A stretch of 41,008 nucleotides of DNA, taken from NCBI GenBank assembly GCA_944386325.1, contig CALXAP010000018.1:1-41008 (forward strand). The letters run 5' to 3'. The notes below the pieces were generated by a model. The model worked only from the letters and a program-made list of their open reading frames with translations, did not search any database and had not been told where the DNA came from. Numbering within the stretch: position 1 is the first letter of the stretch; every line of letters begins with the position of its first letter. The DNA comes from an uncultured Clostridia bacterium. Lineage in GTDB: Bacteria; Bacillota; Clostridia; TANB77; CAG-508. Both the position numbers and the translations under genes were made by a program. Shown here piece by piece: positions 33,480-41,008 of the stretch.

Positions 33480-34321
33480 TATTTCATTCCTCCATTATCA
33501 CTTTTTTCTGGCATATATATACCTTTAGCTACTATTTCTACTTTTTCTACATTCATAGAAGTTAATTTTTCAATCTCTTTTTTACATTTTAATTTAAAAT
33601 TGCTTAAACTATCCACTACATTATATCCATATATAACTACAATTTCCATATATATAGATATACCTTCTCCATAATTCTCAATTCTAGTTTTTGTAACTTT
33701 ATGTATACTAATCGTTTTAGAAGCTAAATATTCTGCAATTTGTCTAAAAACAGTATCTGATATTGTAAATTTGCCAAGATAACTAAAAGTAGGCCTAATT
33801 ATTGATTTCTCAGTTATATATGGCTTTTCATTTCTTTTTGTTCTAAAAATTTGCAGAGGATCTAGCAAAAATCCTGAAAAATCTTTTTTTATCTCAAAAG
33901 TAGGAACAGGAATTACATGTTTTCCTTCCGTAACTCTAATTCTCCTTGCAGTTTTTATTTCTTCTTCTGTTGCAACATCTGTTATATATATTATTTCAGT
34001 TAATTCTGGTAAATTCAAATTCTGTGCAATTCTTTTAACCATATTATCAGATGTTCCTAATATTAAAATACTCTCTGGTTTATATTTTTTTATTGCTTTT
34101 AAGATTTCATTTTTCTGCTCTTCTTTTGTAAAAAGTGCATCTCTAACAGTTTCAATTTTAGTTGGGGCTTTTTTAGCAGATTTACCAGCAATAACTTCGT
34201 TTTCCTTTATTAATAAACCATCATCTATTATATATTTAATATTTTTCTTACCAGCAACTAATTGTGCCCTATAACTTTTACCAGTACCAGAAGGTCCAAC
34301 AAAGCCATATGTTTTTAACAT
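33479..34321 (-). CDS. P-loop protein with C-terminal Asp23-like domain
   Basis: This 280-residue protein starts MLKTYGFVGPSGTGKSYRAQ with a clear Walker A (9-16) and contains YKPESILILGTSDNM, a Walker B-like strand. The middle includes TARRIRVTEGKHVIPVP. The C-terminal part (about 175-270) reads FRQIAEYLASKTISIHKV, then GISIYMEIVVIYGYNVVDSL, then VEKVEIVAKGIY, the pattern of Asp23/DUF322 envelope-stress proteins. Fusion of a nucleotide-binding domain to Asp23 is uncommon to my knowledge. It is coupled to cmk by a one-base overlap. The function is unknown; a membrane-associated regulatory ATPase is possible. Confidence 0.75.
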   Translation of the reverse strand: MLKTYGFVGPSGTGKSYRAQLVAGKKNIKYIIDDGLLIKENEVIAGKSAKKAPTKIETVRDALFTKEEQKNEILKAIKKYKPESILILGTSDNMVKRIAQNLNLPELTEIIYITDVATEEEIKTARRIRVTEGKHVIPVPTFEIKKDFSGFLLDPLQIFRTKRNEKPYITEKSIIRPTFSYLGKFTISDTVFRQIAEYLASKTISIHKVTKTRIENYGEGISIYMEIVVIYGYNVVDSLSNFKLKCKKEIEKLTSMNVEKVEIVAKGIYMPEKSDNGGMK

Positions 34322-34430
34322 ATTATTTATCTCCTTTTTTTGAATATACTAAATTATATAATATTTTTTTATTAATATCCATACATTTTATAATTTTATC
34401 TAAGAAATTTCATAATAAAAAGTTTCTATT

Positions 34431-34541
34431 CATAGCTAAAATTTATATATTAAATTTATTTGAGAAATAACTCTTTAGCGCGGGCGAACACTGTTCGCCC
34501 CTACAACTATTATATCAAATTCATATAGAATGAATTGTAAA
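34431..34541. repeat. GGGCGAAC-palindrome repeat (MITE-like), copy C
   Basis: The core GGGCGAACACTGTTCGCCC at 34482-34500 has one change in the centre relative to copy A. The left flank is TTTGAGAAATAACTCTTTAG. The right flank CCTACAACTATTATATCAAA continues to TGAATTGTAA at about 34531-34540, the complement of the left end of copy B. The repeat lies between two minus-strand genes in a 257-bp gap. Confidence 0.7.
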
Positions 34542-34542
34542 T

Positions 34543-34577
34543 AAAAATGGCTGAGAATTTTTTTCTCAGCCATTTTT
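34543..34577 (-). terminator. Terminator after the small membrane protein gene
   Basis: AAAAATGGCTGAGAA (34543-34557) pairs exactly with its complement (34563-34577). On the minus strand it ends in a T-run. It starts 2 bases after the stop codon at 34579 and abuts repeat copy C. Confidence 0.85.
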
Positions 34578-34578
34578 A

Positions 34579-34812
34579 TTATATTTTGTAATGATATCTT
34601 TCATCTTTCTTGCCTTTTTTCTTACCAAAAATTATTAGCAAGACTACATCAAAAATAAATAACCAAAACATAAAAATTGAAATGTTTATTAATGAATCTA
34701 AATACCAATGATTTAGCCTAAAAATAAATAATAAACACATTGTAGATATTAGTGTAAAAACTATTATCCGAAGATTTTCTTTTGAACATTTACTTAAATA
34801 TTCTTTTAACAT
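34579..34812 (-). CDS. Small two-helix membrane protein of unknown function
   Basis: AAGGAG nine bases upstream supports ATG 34812-34810, giving 77 residues rather than the longer open frame. Two hydrophobic segments (about 15-33 and 41-62) flank the short loop RLNHWYLDS. The tail is strongly basic (GKKKGKKDERYHYKI). The gene is monocistronic with its own terminator. No family is recognised; its size and topology would suit a membrane-stress or toxin-like peptide, but nothing shows that. Confidence 0.55.
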   Translation of the reverse strand: MLKEYLSKCSKENLRIIVFTLISTMCLLFIFRLNHWYLDSLINISIFMFWLFIFDVVLLIIFGKKKGKKDERYHYKI

Positions 34813-34944
34813 AACGTCCATCTCCTTAAAATTGATATTAAATATTATATCACTATTATATGAATATGAAAAGTGATTTTTGATGTCATTTTTATAATTT
34901 ATTATAAAAAATTTAGCCATAGTAATAATACTATTAAGGTTATG

Positions 34945-34992
34945 ACTGCAACCTTCGGTTGCGATGAATAACGAATAGTGAATGGTGAATAA
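34945..34992. repeat. Interspersed hairpin plus TGAATA-motif repeat, copy 2
   Basis: GCAACCTTCGGTTGC (a 6-bp hairpin) is followed by GATGAATAACGAATAGTGAA and a further GGTGAATAA. This is the same composite as at 15476-15509 in opposite orientation. It lies in the 331-bp gap before the glycosyltransferase terminator. Confidence 0.5.
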
Positions 34993-35054
34993 TTTTTGAT
35001 TTTCTTAAGTATGTATGTGTTGGGTTATTTTGTGTTCATTTTTTTGGGCATGCC

Positions 35055-35092
35055 TTTGTAGAGCGAGCGAACGCTGTTCACGACTCCTACAA
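35055..35092. repeat. Degenerate GGGCGAAC-type repeat, copy D
   Basis: CTTTGTAGAGCGAGCGAACG then CTGTTCACGACTCCTACAAC matches the central part of copies A-C, but the palindrome is decayed. It is the only recognisable remnant here. Confidence 0.5.
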
Positions 35093-35096
35093 CAAA

Positions 35097-35135
35097 AAAT
35101 ATGAATTAAGTATTTTAAATACTTAATTCATATTT
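35097..35135 (-). terminator. Terminator of the glycosyltransferase gene
   Basis: Two exactly complementary 19-base arms (35097-35115 and 35117-35135) form a long AT-rich hairpin, with a T-run on the minus strand. It begins 8 bases after the stop at 35144. Confidence 0.8.
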
Positions 35136-35143
35136 TTCTACCT

Positions 35144-36370
35144 TTATGCTATTTCATTAATCTTTACGTCTCTAACATGATTAATTTTTTCCCATTTTGT
35201 ATTAGGTCTTATTATACATTTTAAATTTATTAATATCCATGAACCCATAAAAATTGGATATAATATTAATCCTTTAAGCATTGGTTTAATTGGTCTTTTA
35301 TCTAAAACCATAATTAAAACTGCAATAGCTATAGGCATTAAAAATGTTGCAAATAAATATCTAGAATAATTATTAATTAAATCTATAAATGTCATTCCAT
35401 TTACTAAGTATATTGCAAGGTTTACTGCCAATAATAAAAATGTTAATAACATCATTGGAATTCCAAGAATATATAAAAGTCCATCAAAATTCATTAATGA
35501 TTTATTCTCTTTTACTGATTTTGCTAAATCTGTTGTATAATATTTCATACATTGTAAATGTCCAACTGTCCATCTAGATCTTTGAGACCATGATTGCTTA
35601 AACCCTATAGGTTGTTCATCATATACTTTTGCATCAATTGCCCAACCTATTCTTCTACCTTTTATTATATTTTTTAATGAAAATTCTATATCTTCAGTTA
35701 ATGTTTTTGTATTCCATCCCTCTTGTTTTATTATATCGAATTTTACCATAAAACCTGTACCATTTATTAATGGTGATAATCCTAGATTATATCTTGCTAA
35801 ATGATAGAAACGATTCATTGTCCAATAGAAAAGTGCATATCCAGCTGAAATCCAACTGTCTGTAGGGTTTTTTATATCTCTATAACCTTGGACAACTTCT
35901 TCTCCTTGGCACAACTTTTTATTCATATTTTTTATAAAATCTACTGAAACAATATTATCAGCATCGAATATGCAAAAAGCATCATAATCTGCCTTTTCCT
36001 CGATTTTCTTATTTAAGAACCAATTCATTGCAAATCCTTTAGTTTTATTCTTTTCGTCAAATCTTTCATATACAATAGCTCCTGCTTCTTTTGCAATTTT
36101 AGCTGTATTATCAGTACAATTATCTGCTATAACATATATATCTAATAGTTCCTTTGGATAATCTTGTTTTTTCAAACTTTCAATTAAGTTAACAATTACA
36201 GTTTCTTCGTTATGTGCTGGTATTATAGCCATAAATTTATGATTTTTATTTACTAATAATGGTTTATCTTTTAATTTAATTAATGAACTTATACTTACTA
36301 ATATTTGATAAAGCCAAAATATAGTTATTATCCATATTAATGCTTGTTGAAGTACATATAAATAATCCAT
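35144..36370 (-). CDS. Membrane glycosyltransferase, family 2
   Basis: This 408-residue processive-type GT2 has an N-terminal membrane helix (about 8-28). The GT-A domain shows FMAIIPAHNEE, ADNCTDNTA, DAD at 136-138, TED at 225-227 and the QRSRW motif at 263-267, the signature set of cellulose/hyaluronan-synthase-like enzymes. Three more membrane segments fill the C-terminus. It probably makes or modifies an exopolysaccharide or a glycolipid. The gene is monocistronic, so substrate cannot be guessed from context. Confidence 0.9.
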   Translation of the reverse strand: MDYLYVLQQALIWIITIFWLYQILVSISSLIKLKDKPLLVNKNHKFMAIIPAHNEETVIVNLIESLKKQDYPKELLDIYVIADNCTDNTAKIAKEAGAIVYERFDEKNKTKGFAMNWFLNKKIEEKADYDAFCIFDADNIVSVDFIKNMNKKLCQGEEVVQGYRDIKNPTDSWISAGYALFYWTMNRFYHLARYNLGLSPLINGTGFMVKFDIIKQEGWNTKTLTEDIEFSLKNIIKGRRIGWAIDAKVYDEQPIGFKQSWSQRSRWTVGHLQCMKYYTTDLAKSVKENKSLMNFDGLLYILGIPMMLLTFLLLAVNLAIYLVNGMTFIDLINNYSRYLFATFLMPIAIAVLIMVLDKRPIKPMLKGLILYPIFMGSWILINLKCIIRPNTKWEKINHVRDVKINEIA

Positions 36371-36482
36371 TATAAACCTCTTTTCTTAATTATTATTTGT
36401 AATTAATTTTTTCCTATAACATTATATGCTATATTTTTAAATAATTCAACAAAATTTATAAATTTAAGTTTTTTTTAATAAA

Positions 36483-38576
36483 TTATTCTTCAATTCTTTT
36501 TAAATTTATTTTGCCCTGATTATCTATTTCTATTATTTTTACTAAAACTTTATCTCCTACTTTTAAAACATCTTCAATTTTTTCAATTCGTTTTTTTGAA
36601 ATTTTTGATATATGAAGCAATCCTTCTTTGCCACTACCTATATTTACAAAAGCACCAAATGGTAAGATTTTAATAACTGTTCCTTCACAAATATCATCAA
36701 CTTTAAATTCTCTAACAATATCTTCTATTATTTTTAATGCTTTATTTCCATTACTTGAATCTTGCGAATATATAAATACATTACCATCTTCCTCGATGTC
36801 AATTTTCACTCCTGTTTCTAATATTATCTTATTAATTGTTTTTCCACCTGAGCCAATTACATCTTTAATTTTCTCTGGATTTATATGTGTGTGAATTATT
36901 TTAGGAGCATACTTAGATATTTCTTTTCTAGGTTCTGACAATTCTTTTAACATAACTTCATCTAATATATACTGTCTTGCTTTATGTGTTCTTTCAAAAG
37001 CTTCTTCTATTATATCATATGATAATCCATCAACTTTTATATCAACTTGTATAGCAGTTATACCATCCTTTGTTCCCGCTACCTTAAAATCCATATCTCC
37101 AAAGAAATCTTCTAATCCCTGAATATCTGTTAACATTATATAATCATTATTATCTGGGCTTGTTATTAATCCTGTTGATATACCAGCTACTGGTTTTTTT
37201 ATAGGAACACCTGCATCCATCAAAGCAAGTGTGCTACCACATACACTCGCTTGAGAAGTAGATCCATTTGAGCTTAGCACTTCTGATACAACTCTAATAG
37301 AATATGGAAATTCTTCTTCACTTGGTATAACTGGTTCTAGTGCCCTTTCTGCTAATGCACCATGACCTATTTCTCTTCTTCCTGGTCCTCTTGAAGGTCT
37401 AGCCTCACCTACACTGTAAGCTGGAAAATTATAATGATGCATATATCTTTTAGAATCCTCATTATCTAATCCATCTAATATCTGTTCTTCACTAATCATT
37501 CCTAATGTAGCCACAGATAAAACTTGTGTTTGACCTCTTGTAAATAATGCACTTCCATGAACTCTTGGTAATACTCCAACCTCACATGATAATGGCCTTA
37601 TCTCGTCAATCTTTCTTCCATCAGGTCTTTTATGCTCATTATAAATTAATTCTCTAACACATTTTTTTTCTAATTTATTCACACTATCTATTATATCTTT
37701 TCTTTTCTCTTCTAGAACCTCATTATCTAATTTTTCTTCAAAATATTTTAATATATCTTCTGTAATTATTGTTACATTATCATCTCTTTTTGTTTTATCT
37801 ACTTCTTGAATATCTTTATACATTCTATCCTTAAAATTCTTTTCTATTTCTTCATAAATATCTTTATCTACCTCAAAAGATTTATATTCAAATTTTGTTT
37901 TTCCTATTTCATTTTTTATATTTAAAATAAATTCACAAATTCTTTTTATTTGAATATGAGCTTCTTTAATAGCTTTTAACATTATATCATCTGGTATTTC
38001 ATCTGCTCCTGCTTCTATCATAGCTATTTTTTCCATAGTTCCTGAAACTGTTAATTGTAATCTACTATTTTTTCTTTCTTCCTCTGTTGGATTAATTATT
38101 ATTTTGTCATTTACATATCCTACATTAACAGAACCTGTTGGACCTCCAAAAGGAATATCTGAAATTGAAAGTGCAACAGATGAACCAATCATTGCACATA
38201 TTTCAGGCGAACAATCTTGATCAACAGACAACACTAATGCATTTATACATACATCATTTCTAAAATCTTTTGGAAATAAAGGTCTAATTGGTCTATCTAT
38301 AACTCTTGATGTTAAAATAGCTTTCTCAGATGGTCTTCCCTCTCTTTTTTGAAAACTACCTGGTATTTTTCCAACAGAATATAGACGTTCCTCATAATCA
38401 ACTGATAATGGGAAAAAGTCTATATCGTCTTTTGGTTCTTTAGACGCTGTTGCTGTTACCAAAACTCTGGTATCTCCATATTTAACTAAACAACTACCAT
38501 TAGCTAGTCCAGCTATTTTTCCTGTTTCAATTCCAAGCTCTCTACCAGCTAATTCCATACTATAACTTTTAAACAT
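36483..38576 (-). CDS. pnp: Polyribonucleotide nucleotidyltransferase (PNPase)
   Basis: PNPase degrades RNA 3' to 5' by phosphorolysis. ATG 38576-38574 follows GGAGG by 5 bases and gives [14 protein letters not shown]; the product has 697 residues, typical. Two RNase PH-like domains ([10 protein letters not shown], then [14 protein letters not shown]) flank a helical linker, followed by KH ([12 protein letters not shown]) and S1 ([19 protein letters not shown]) domains. It lies downstream of rpsO, the conserved rpsO-pnp order, separated by a terminator and a leader hairpin suited to autoregulation. Confidence 0.98.
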   Translation of the reverse strand: MFKSYSMELAGRELGIETGKIAGLANGSCLVKYGDTRVLVTATASKEPKDDIDFFPLSVDYEERLYSVGKIPGSFQKREGRPSEKAILTSRVIDRPIRPLFPKDFRNDVCINALVLSVDQDCSPEICAMIGSSVALSISDIPFGGPTGSVNVGYVNDKIIINPTEEERKNSRLQLTVSGTMEKIAMIEAGADEIPDDIMLKAIKEAHIQIKRICEFILNIKNEIGKTKFEYKSFEVDKDIYEEIEKNFKDRMYKDIQEVDKTKRDDNVTIITEDILKYFEEKLDNEVLEEKRKDIIDSVNKLEKKCVRELIYNEHKRPDGRKIDEIRPLSCEVGVLPRVHGSALFTRGQTQVLSVATLGMISEEQILDGLDNEDSKRYMHHYNFPAYSVGEARPSRGPGRREIGHGALAERALEPVIPSEEEFPYSIRVVSEVLSSNGSTSQASVCGSTLALMDAGVPIKKPVAGISTGLITSPDNNDYIMLTDIQGLEDFFGDMDFKVAGTKDGITAIQVDIKVDGLSYDIIEEAFERTHKARQYILDEVMLKELSEPRKEISKYAPKIIHTHINPEKIKDVIGSGGKTINKIILETGVKIDIEEDGNVFIYSQDSSNGNKALKIIEDIVREFKVDDICEGTVIKILPFGAFVNIGSGKEGLLHISKISKKRIEKIEDVLKVGDKVLVKIIEIDNQGKINLKRIEE

Positions 38577-38593
38577 TTTTACCTCCATTTTAG

Positions 38594-38667
38594 CTAATTT
38601 TAATACTAAGAAAATTTCATTAAATTAATCTTTATTAGTTAGTAAATGTGCTAGCTATTAAAATTAG
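38594..38667 (-). promoter_or_regulatory. Leader hairpin of pnp
   Basis: In the mRNA, CTAATTTTAATA (38667-38656) pairs exactly with TATTAAAATTAG (38605-38594), enclosing about 50 nt with further pairing potential. It ends about 10 nt before the pnp SD. A long leader stem is the element through which RNase III and PNPase control pnp in other bacteria. The rest of the 320-bp rpsO-pnp gap is AT-rich. Confidence 0.5.
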
Positions 38668-38853
38668 TCATATTAAAATTTATTAGAAGAAAAATATTTG
38701 TAATTATAATATCATAGTAACCTCTATTAATATATTTCTTCACATTGTAGGAATTACATTTGATATAATTTCTATCAAAGCTGGATTTATCCTAAAAATA
38801 TATTAATACAAGCTACTTTATATAATTACTAAATATTTCTTCTTTATATTTTC

Positions 38854-38892
38854 AAAAGAGCAGAAAAAACTTTTTAGTAATTCTGCTCTTAA
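38854..38892 (-). terminator. Terminator after rpsO
   Basis: On the minus strand AAGAGCAGAA and TTCTGCTCTT pair around about 15 nt and end in TT with a T-rich neighbourhood. It lies 5 bases after the rpsO stop and could be partly read through into pnp. Confidence 0.75.
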
Positions 38893-38896
38893 AAAA

Positions 38897-39160
38897 TTAT
38901 TTTCTTAAAGATAACTTTTGAGCTATTTCTCTATATCTATTAATATCTTTTTTAGCTAAATAGTTAAGTAAATTTCTTCTTTTACCAACCATTTTCAAAA
39001 GTCCTCTTCTTGAATGATTATCTTTTTTATGAACTTTCAAATGCTCTGTTAACTCATTTATTCTTTCTGTTAATAAAGCTATTTGAACTTCTGGTGATCC
39101 AGTATCATTTTCTTCTCTTTTATAAGTATTAATAATTTCTTGTTTTCTTTCCTTTGTCAT
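38897..39160 (-). CDS. rpsO: 30S ribosomal protein S15
   Basis: S15 binds 16S rRNA in the central domain and helps form subunit bridges. The product has 87 residues, standard. It contains [20 protein letters not shown], then [20 protein letters not shown], and ends [12 protein letters not shown]. The SD is AGGAGG. It lies upstream of pnp on the same strand. Confidence 0.98.
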   Translation of the reverse strand: MTKERKQEIINTYKREENDTGSPEVQIALLTERINELTEHLKVHKKDNHSRRGLLKMVGKRRNLLNYLAKKDINRYREIAQKLSLRK

Positions 39161-39248
39161 TAGCTATACACCTCCTAAATTATATTATATATGCCATAAA
39201 CTGAGTCTAAGTTGTGTTATTATCCAAAGACTAAGAATATGGTAATGC

Positions 39249-39409
39249 TGGACAAATCTAGCTTCGCTATACTTTTTTCTAATTTTTAATATTTGTTACA
39301 TTAGAAAGAAGTGTATAAGATTTGTCGACACGAAAAATTGCAAAGCAATTTTCCTGTGCATCTATTTTTTTAATTTTATAGAAAATGTAATTTCCTATAA
39401 AATTAAAAA
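39249..39409. repeat. Interspersed hairpin repeat, copy 3 (longest form)
   Basis: It starts with the 17-base sequence also found at 7925-7941. Three hairpins follow. The first, 39250-39326, pairs GACAAATC with GATTTGTC and the inner TATACTTTTTTCTAAT-type arm. The second is AAAATTGC-AAA-GCAATTTT near 39334-39352. The third, 39367-39409, has 15-bp arms with a bulged C and a 6-nt loop. Copy 1 matches the two ends but lacks the middle. It fills the gap between yebC and rpsO. Confidence 0.6.
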
Positions 39410-39454
39410 GCATTTTTATTTTACTACAAAATTATATTAAATGCAAGCATAATA

Positions 39455-40180
39455 TTATTCATCCCAATTATGATATATTTCCATTACATCATCTAAATCT
39501 TCCAAGTGATCTATTAATAATTGCATTTTTCTTGATTTTTCCTCATCTAAAGTAATATAAGTAGAAGGTACAAACCTTATTTCTGATTGTTCCATTTTTA
39601 TATTATTTTTTTCTAATTCTTCACTGACTTTTGAAAAATCTTCTGGAGTAGTTGTTATTTCAAAATACTCATCATAGTTTTCAAAATTTTCTGCTCCAGC
39701 TTCTATACTCATAAGCATTAAATCATCTTCACTTATATTATTATCCTCTTTTAAAACTATTATTACACCTTTTCTACAAAATAGATAAGAAACACAACCT
39801 GTTGTTCCAAGATTTCCACCAAATTTATCAAATATATGTCTTACATCTGCAGCAGTTCTATTTTTATTATCAGTTGCAGCATTTACAACAACTGCAACAC
39901 CTGCTGGACCATAACCTTCATATGTAATTTCCTCATAATTTTCAGAATTATTAGCTCCTGAAGCTTTTTTTATTGCATTTTTAATTGTATCATTTGGCAT
40001 ATTATTAGCTTTGCATTTTGATATAACATCTTTTAATTTAAAATTAGCTGCAGGATCTGGCCCACCCATTTTTACAGCCATTAATAATTCTCTTCCTAAT
40101 TTAGTAAAAATTTTTCCTCTTGCTGCATCAGCTTTTCCTTTTCTTGCTTGTATATTATGCCATTTTGAATGCCCAGACAT
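39455..40180 (-). CDS. YebC/PmpR/TACO1-family translation or transcription regulator
   Basis: This 241-residue protein has the family start MSGHSKWHNIQARKGKADAA, then GGPDPAANFKLKDVISKCKA, YEGYGPAGVAVVV, and FDKFGGNLGTTGCVSYLF. Family members were long described as DNA-binding regulators; YebC-type proteins have more recently been linked to translation of proline-rich or stalling sequences. The length is normal. The SD is GGAGG. In many bacteria it precedes ruvC, but no ruv genes are present here. Confidence 0.95.
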   Translation of the reverse strand: MSGHSKWHNIQARKGKADAARGKIFTKLGRELLMAVKMGGPDPAANFKLKDVISKCKANNMPNDTIKNAIKKASGANNSENYEEITYEGYGPAGVAVVVNAATDNKNRTAADVRHIFDKFGGNLGTTGCVSYLFCRKGVIIVLKEDNNISEDDLMLMSIEAGAENFENYDEYFEITTTPEDFSKVSEELEKNNIKMEQSEIRFVPSTYITLDEEKSRKMQLLIDHLEDLDDVMEIYHNWDE

Positions 40181-40276
40181 TTTCTCTCTCCTCCTTTAAT
40201 TTTTTTCCTTTATTTTTAAGGGTTTCAGCCTTTTAATAACTGATTTTACCAATTTTTTAGCTTTATTGAACTTTAT

Positions 40277-40331
40277 TGATTTTTAGGGGTTTTCGAGGTT
40301 CGCAATTAGAAACGATTGCTCCCAAAAATCT
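40277..40331 (-). promoter_or_regulatory. Possible structured leader upstream of yebC
   Basis: GATTTTTAGGG and CCCAAAAATC pair (one bulge) around a second stem GCAAT-ATTGC with a GTTC bulge. It is more G+C-rich than its surroundings and lies about 100 nt before the yebC ATG. The remaining sequence between 40181 and 40601 is AT-rich, with no gene seen. It could be a small leader structure or the 3' end of the preceding unit; no known riboswitch matches. Confidence 0.3.
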
Positions 40332-40601
40332 TATGTAAAGTTTTTAATGTGCTTTAATTGAACTTTTGTTTTTTCCATATTTGAAAATTTTAGCAAAAAT
40401 TCTAAATTATTTTATCACATTTTTTTTAATTTGTGTAGTATTTTTACAAATATTTTTTACCAATTACACTACAATTTGTTGTAGATTTTTTAATATTATC
40501 CCACTTTATTACTCTTGGAATTAATTCTATATGTTCTTGGTACATAAATCTTTTTGTTTTGTTATAGTATTTTTATTCTTAACTTCTTTTAACCTGTTTA
40601 T

Positions 40602-40766
40602 CTATAAATCTATATATGTCCAAAATTTTTTATCAAATTTTGTACTTTTTTCAAAGTTTTTCTTTACACTCTTTGGTAGTGCCATTATTAAGATTTTTTG
40701 TATATCTACTATATATGTGTCTTCACTTATTTCGCTAATATATTTTTCTACATCTTCTATATACAT
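40602..40766 (-). CDS. Possible small protein, 54 residues
   Basis: ATG 40766-40764 is preceded at 6 bases by GGAG, which is better than the ATG four codons upstream. The product begins MYIEDVEKYISEISEDTY and ends FWTYIDL. It is rich in Glu, Lys and Ile, with a plausible helical, soluble composition. It follows the metallophosphoesterase stop by about 19 bases and could be its operon partner. The opposite strand has a longer frame over 40531-40959, but that one is Phe/Ser-rich and overlaps the metallophosphoesterase antisense. Confidence 0.4.
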   Translation of the reverse strand: MYIEDVEKYISEISEDTYIVDIQKILIMALPKSVKKNFEKSTKFDKKFWTYIDL

Positions 40767-40785
40767 ATTTTTCTCCATTTATAAT

Positions 40786-41008
40786 TTATTTACTATTTTC
40801 AGTAATCATTTCTATACTTACAGGTGTATAATCTACAACATCACAAGAAACACATATATGATTTTTCTTATTAAATCTTTCATCAAGTGGCTTATCATGT
40901 ATATGTCCAAAAACATTGATTTGATTTTCTCCAACTTCTTCAGTTGGTGCATGTGTTAATAATAAATTATCTAAAATAATTTTCTTCTTATAAACCTCTA
41001 AGAATCCT
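40786..41008 (-). CDS. Metallophosphoesterase, C-terminal part (5' end outside window)
   Basis: The last 74 residues of a minus-strand gene that enters from the right edge are present. LLLTHAP, then VFGHIHDKPLDE, carry the final metal-binding His motifs (xTHxP and GHIH) of calcineurin-like phosphoesterases, and CVSCDVVDYTPVSIEMI is the end seen in small phosphoesterases of the YmdB/AQ1575 kind. The N-terminal metal ligands are not in the window. Substrate unknown. Confidence 0.75.
   Translation of the reverse strand, partial: GFLEVYKKKIILDNLLLTHAPTEEVGENQINVFGHIHDKPLDERFNKKNHICVSCDVVDYTPVSIEMITENSK

Noticed and set aside
40531..40959. Plus-strand 142-codon frame
   Set aside because: Its product is Phe/Ser/Ile-rich, has no SD, and runs antisense to a recognisable metallophosphoesterase and a small SD-led frame. 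It is a shadow of AT-rich coding sequence.

Overview
The window looks like a chromosomal segment of a low-G+C, endospore-forming Firmicute of the class Clostridia. Base composition is strongly A+T-rich. Codons are AT-ending, most Shine-Dalgarno (SD) sequences are strong GGAGG types, and sporulation genes (sigH, spoVS, a gerW/ytfJ-like gene) sit among clostridial-type housekeeping genes. Gene identities are read from protein motifs by eye; no database search was run.

Bases 1-6500 are accessory. After the tail of an unknown gene comes a VanZ-like membrane protein. A probable mobile-element module follows: a promoter, a 21-codon leader peptide ending inside a terminator hairpin, a second terminator, a hairpin that buries the next SD, then a sigma-like gene and a small HTH-type gene arranged like orf7-orf8 of Tn916-family elements. 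Next are about 370 nt of densely structured RNA or DNA, two small ORFs, an imperfect inverted repeat built like a tyrosine-recombinase core site, two tandem tyrosine recombinases and a small third gene. No relaxase, coupling protein, type IV secretion gene or resistance gene is present. A 1-kb, extremely AT-rich, gene-free stretch closes the region. This is the best candidate in the window for an undescribed system: a small integrative element with a layered, translation-sensing leader.

Bases 6500-10130 hold single genes: a WG-repeat protein, a frameshifted RluA-type pseudouridine synthase, a zinc-ribbon protein, the RNase P RNA gene with a clear promoter and terminator, a lipoprotein, and a small protein of unknown function.

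Bases 10150-28540 are a long, almost entirely minus-strand core. Read in transcription order it runs rny; ymdB-like; spoVS; a membrane-anchored solute-binding protein; recA-recX-scpA-DUF2953-gerW; a 794-residue coiled-coil protein of unknown function with deoB; sigH with tRNA-Thr; and argS-der-plsY-gpsA-dtd. Themes are RNA decay, sporulation, recombination and chromosome condensation, translation and phospholipid precursor synthesis. scpB is absent from its usual place.

Bases 28540-41008 hold a CmpB-like membrane protein, a trmR-type methyltransferase, typA, a cmk-plsC pair (plsC frameshifted) preceded by an unusual P-loop plus Asp23-like protein, a small membrane protein, a membrane glycosyltransferase, rpsO and pnp, yebC, a possible small gene, and the end of a metallophosphoesterase gene. 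Intergenic gaps here carry at least three interspersed repeat families. One is a probable MITE with a GGGCGAAC palindrome; another is a hairpin whose arms differ between copies yet stay complementary.
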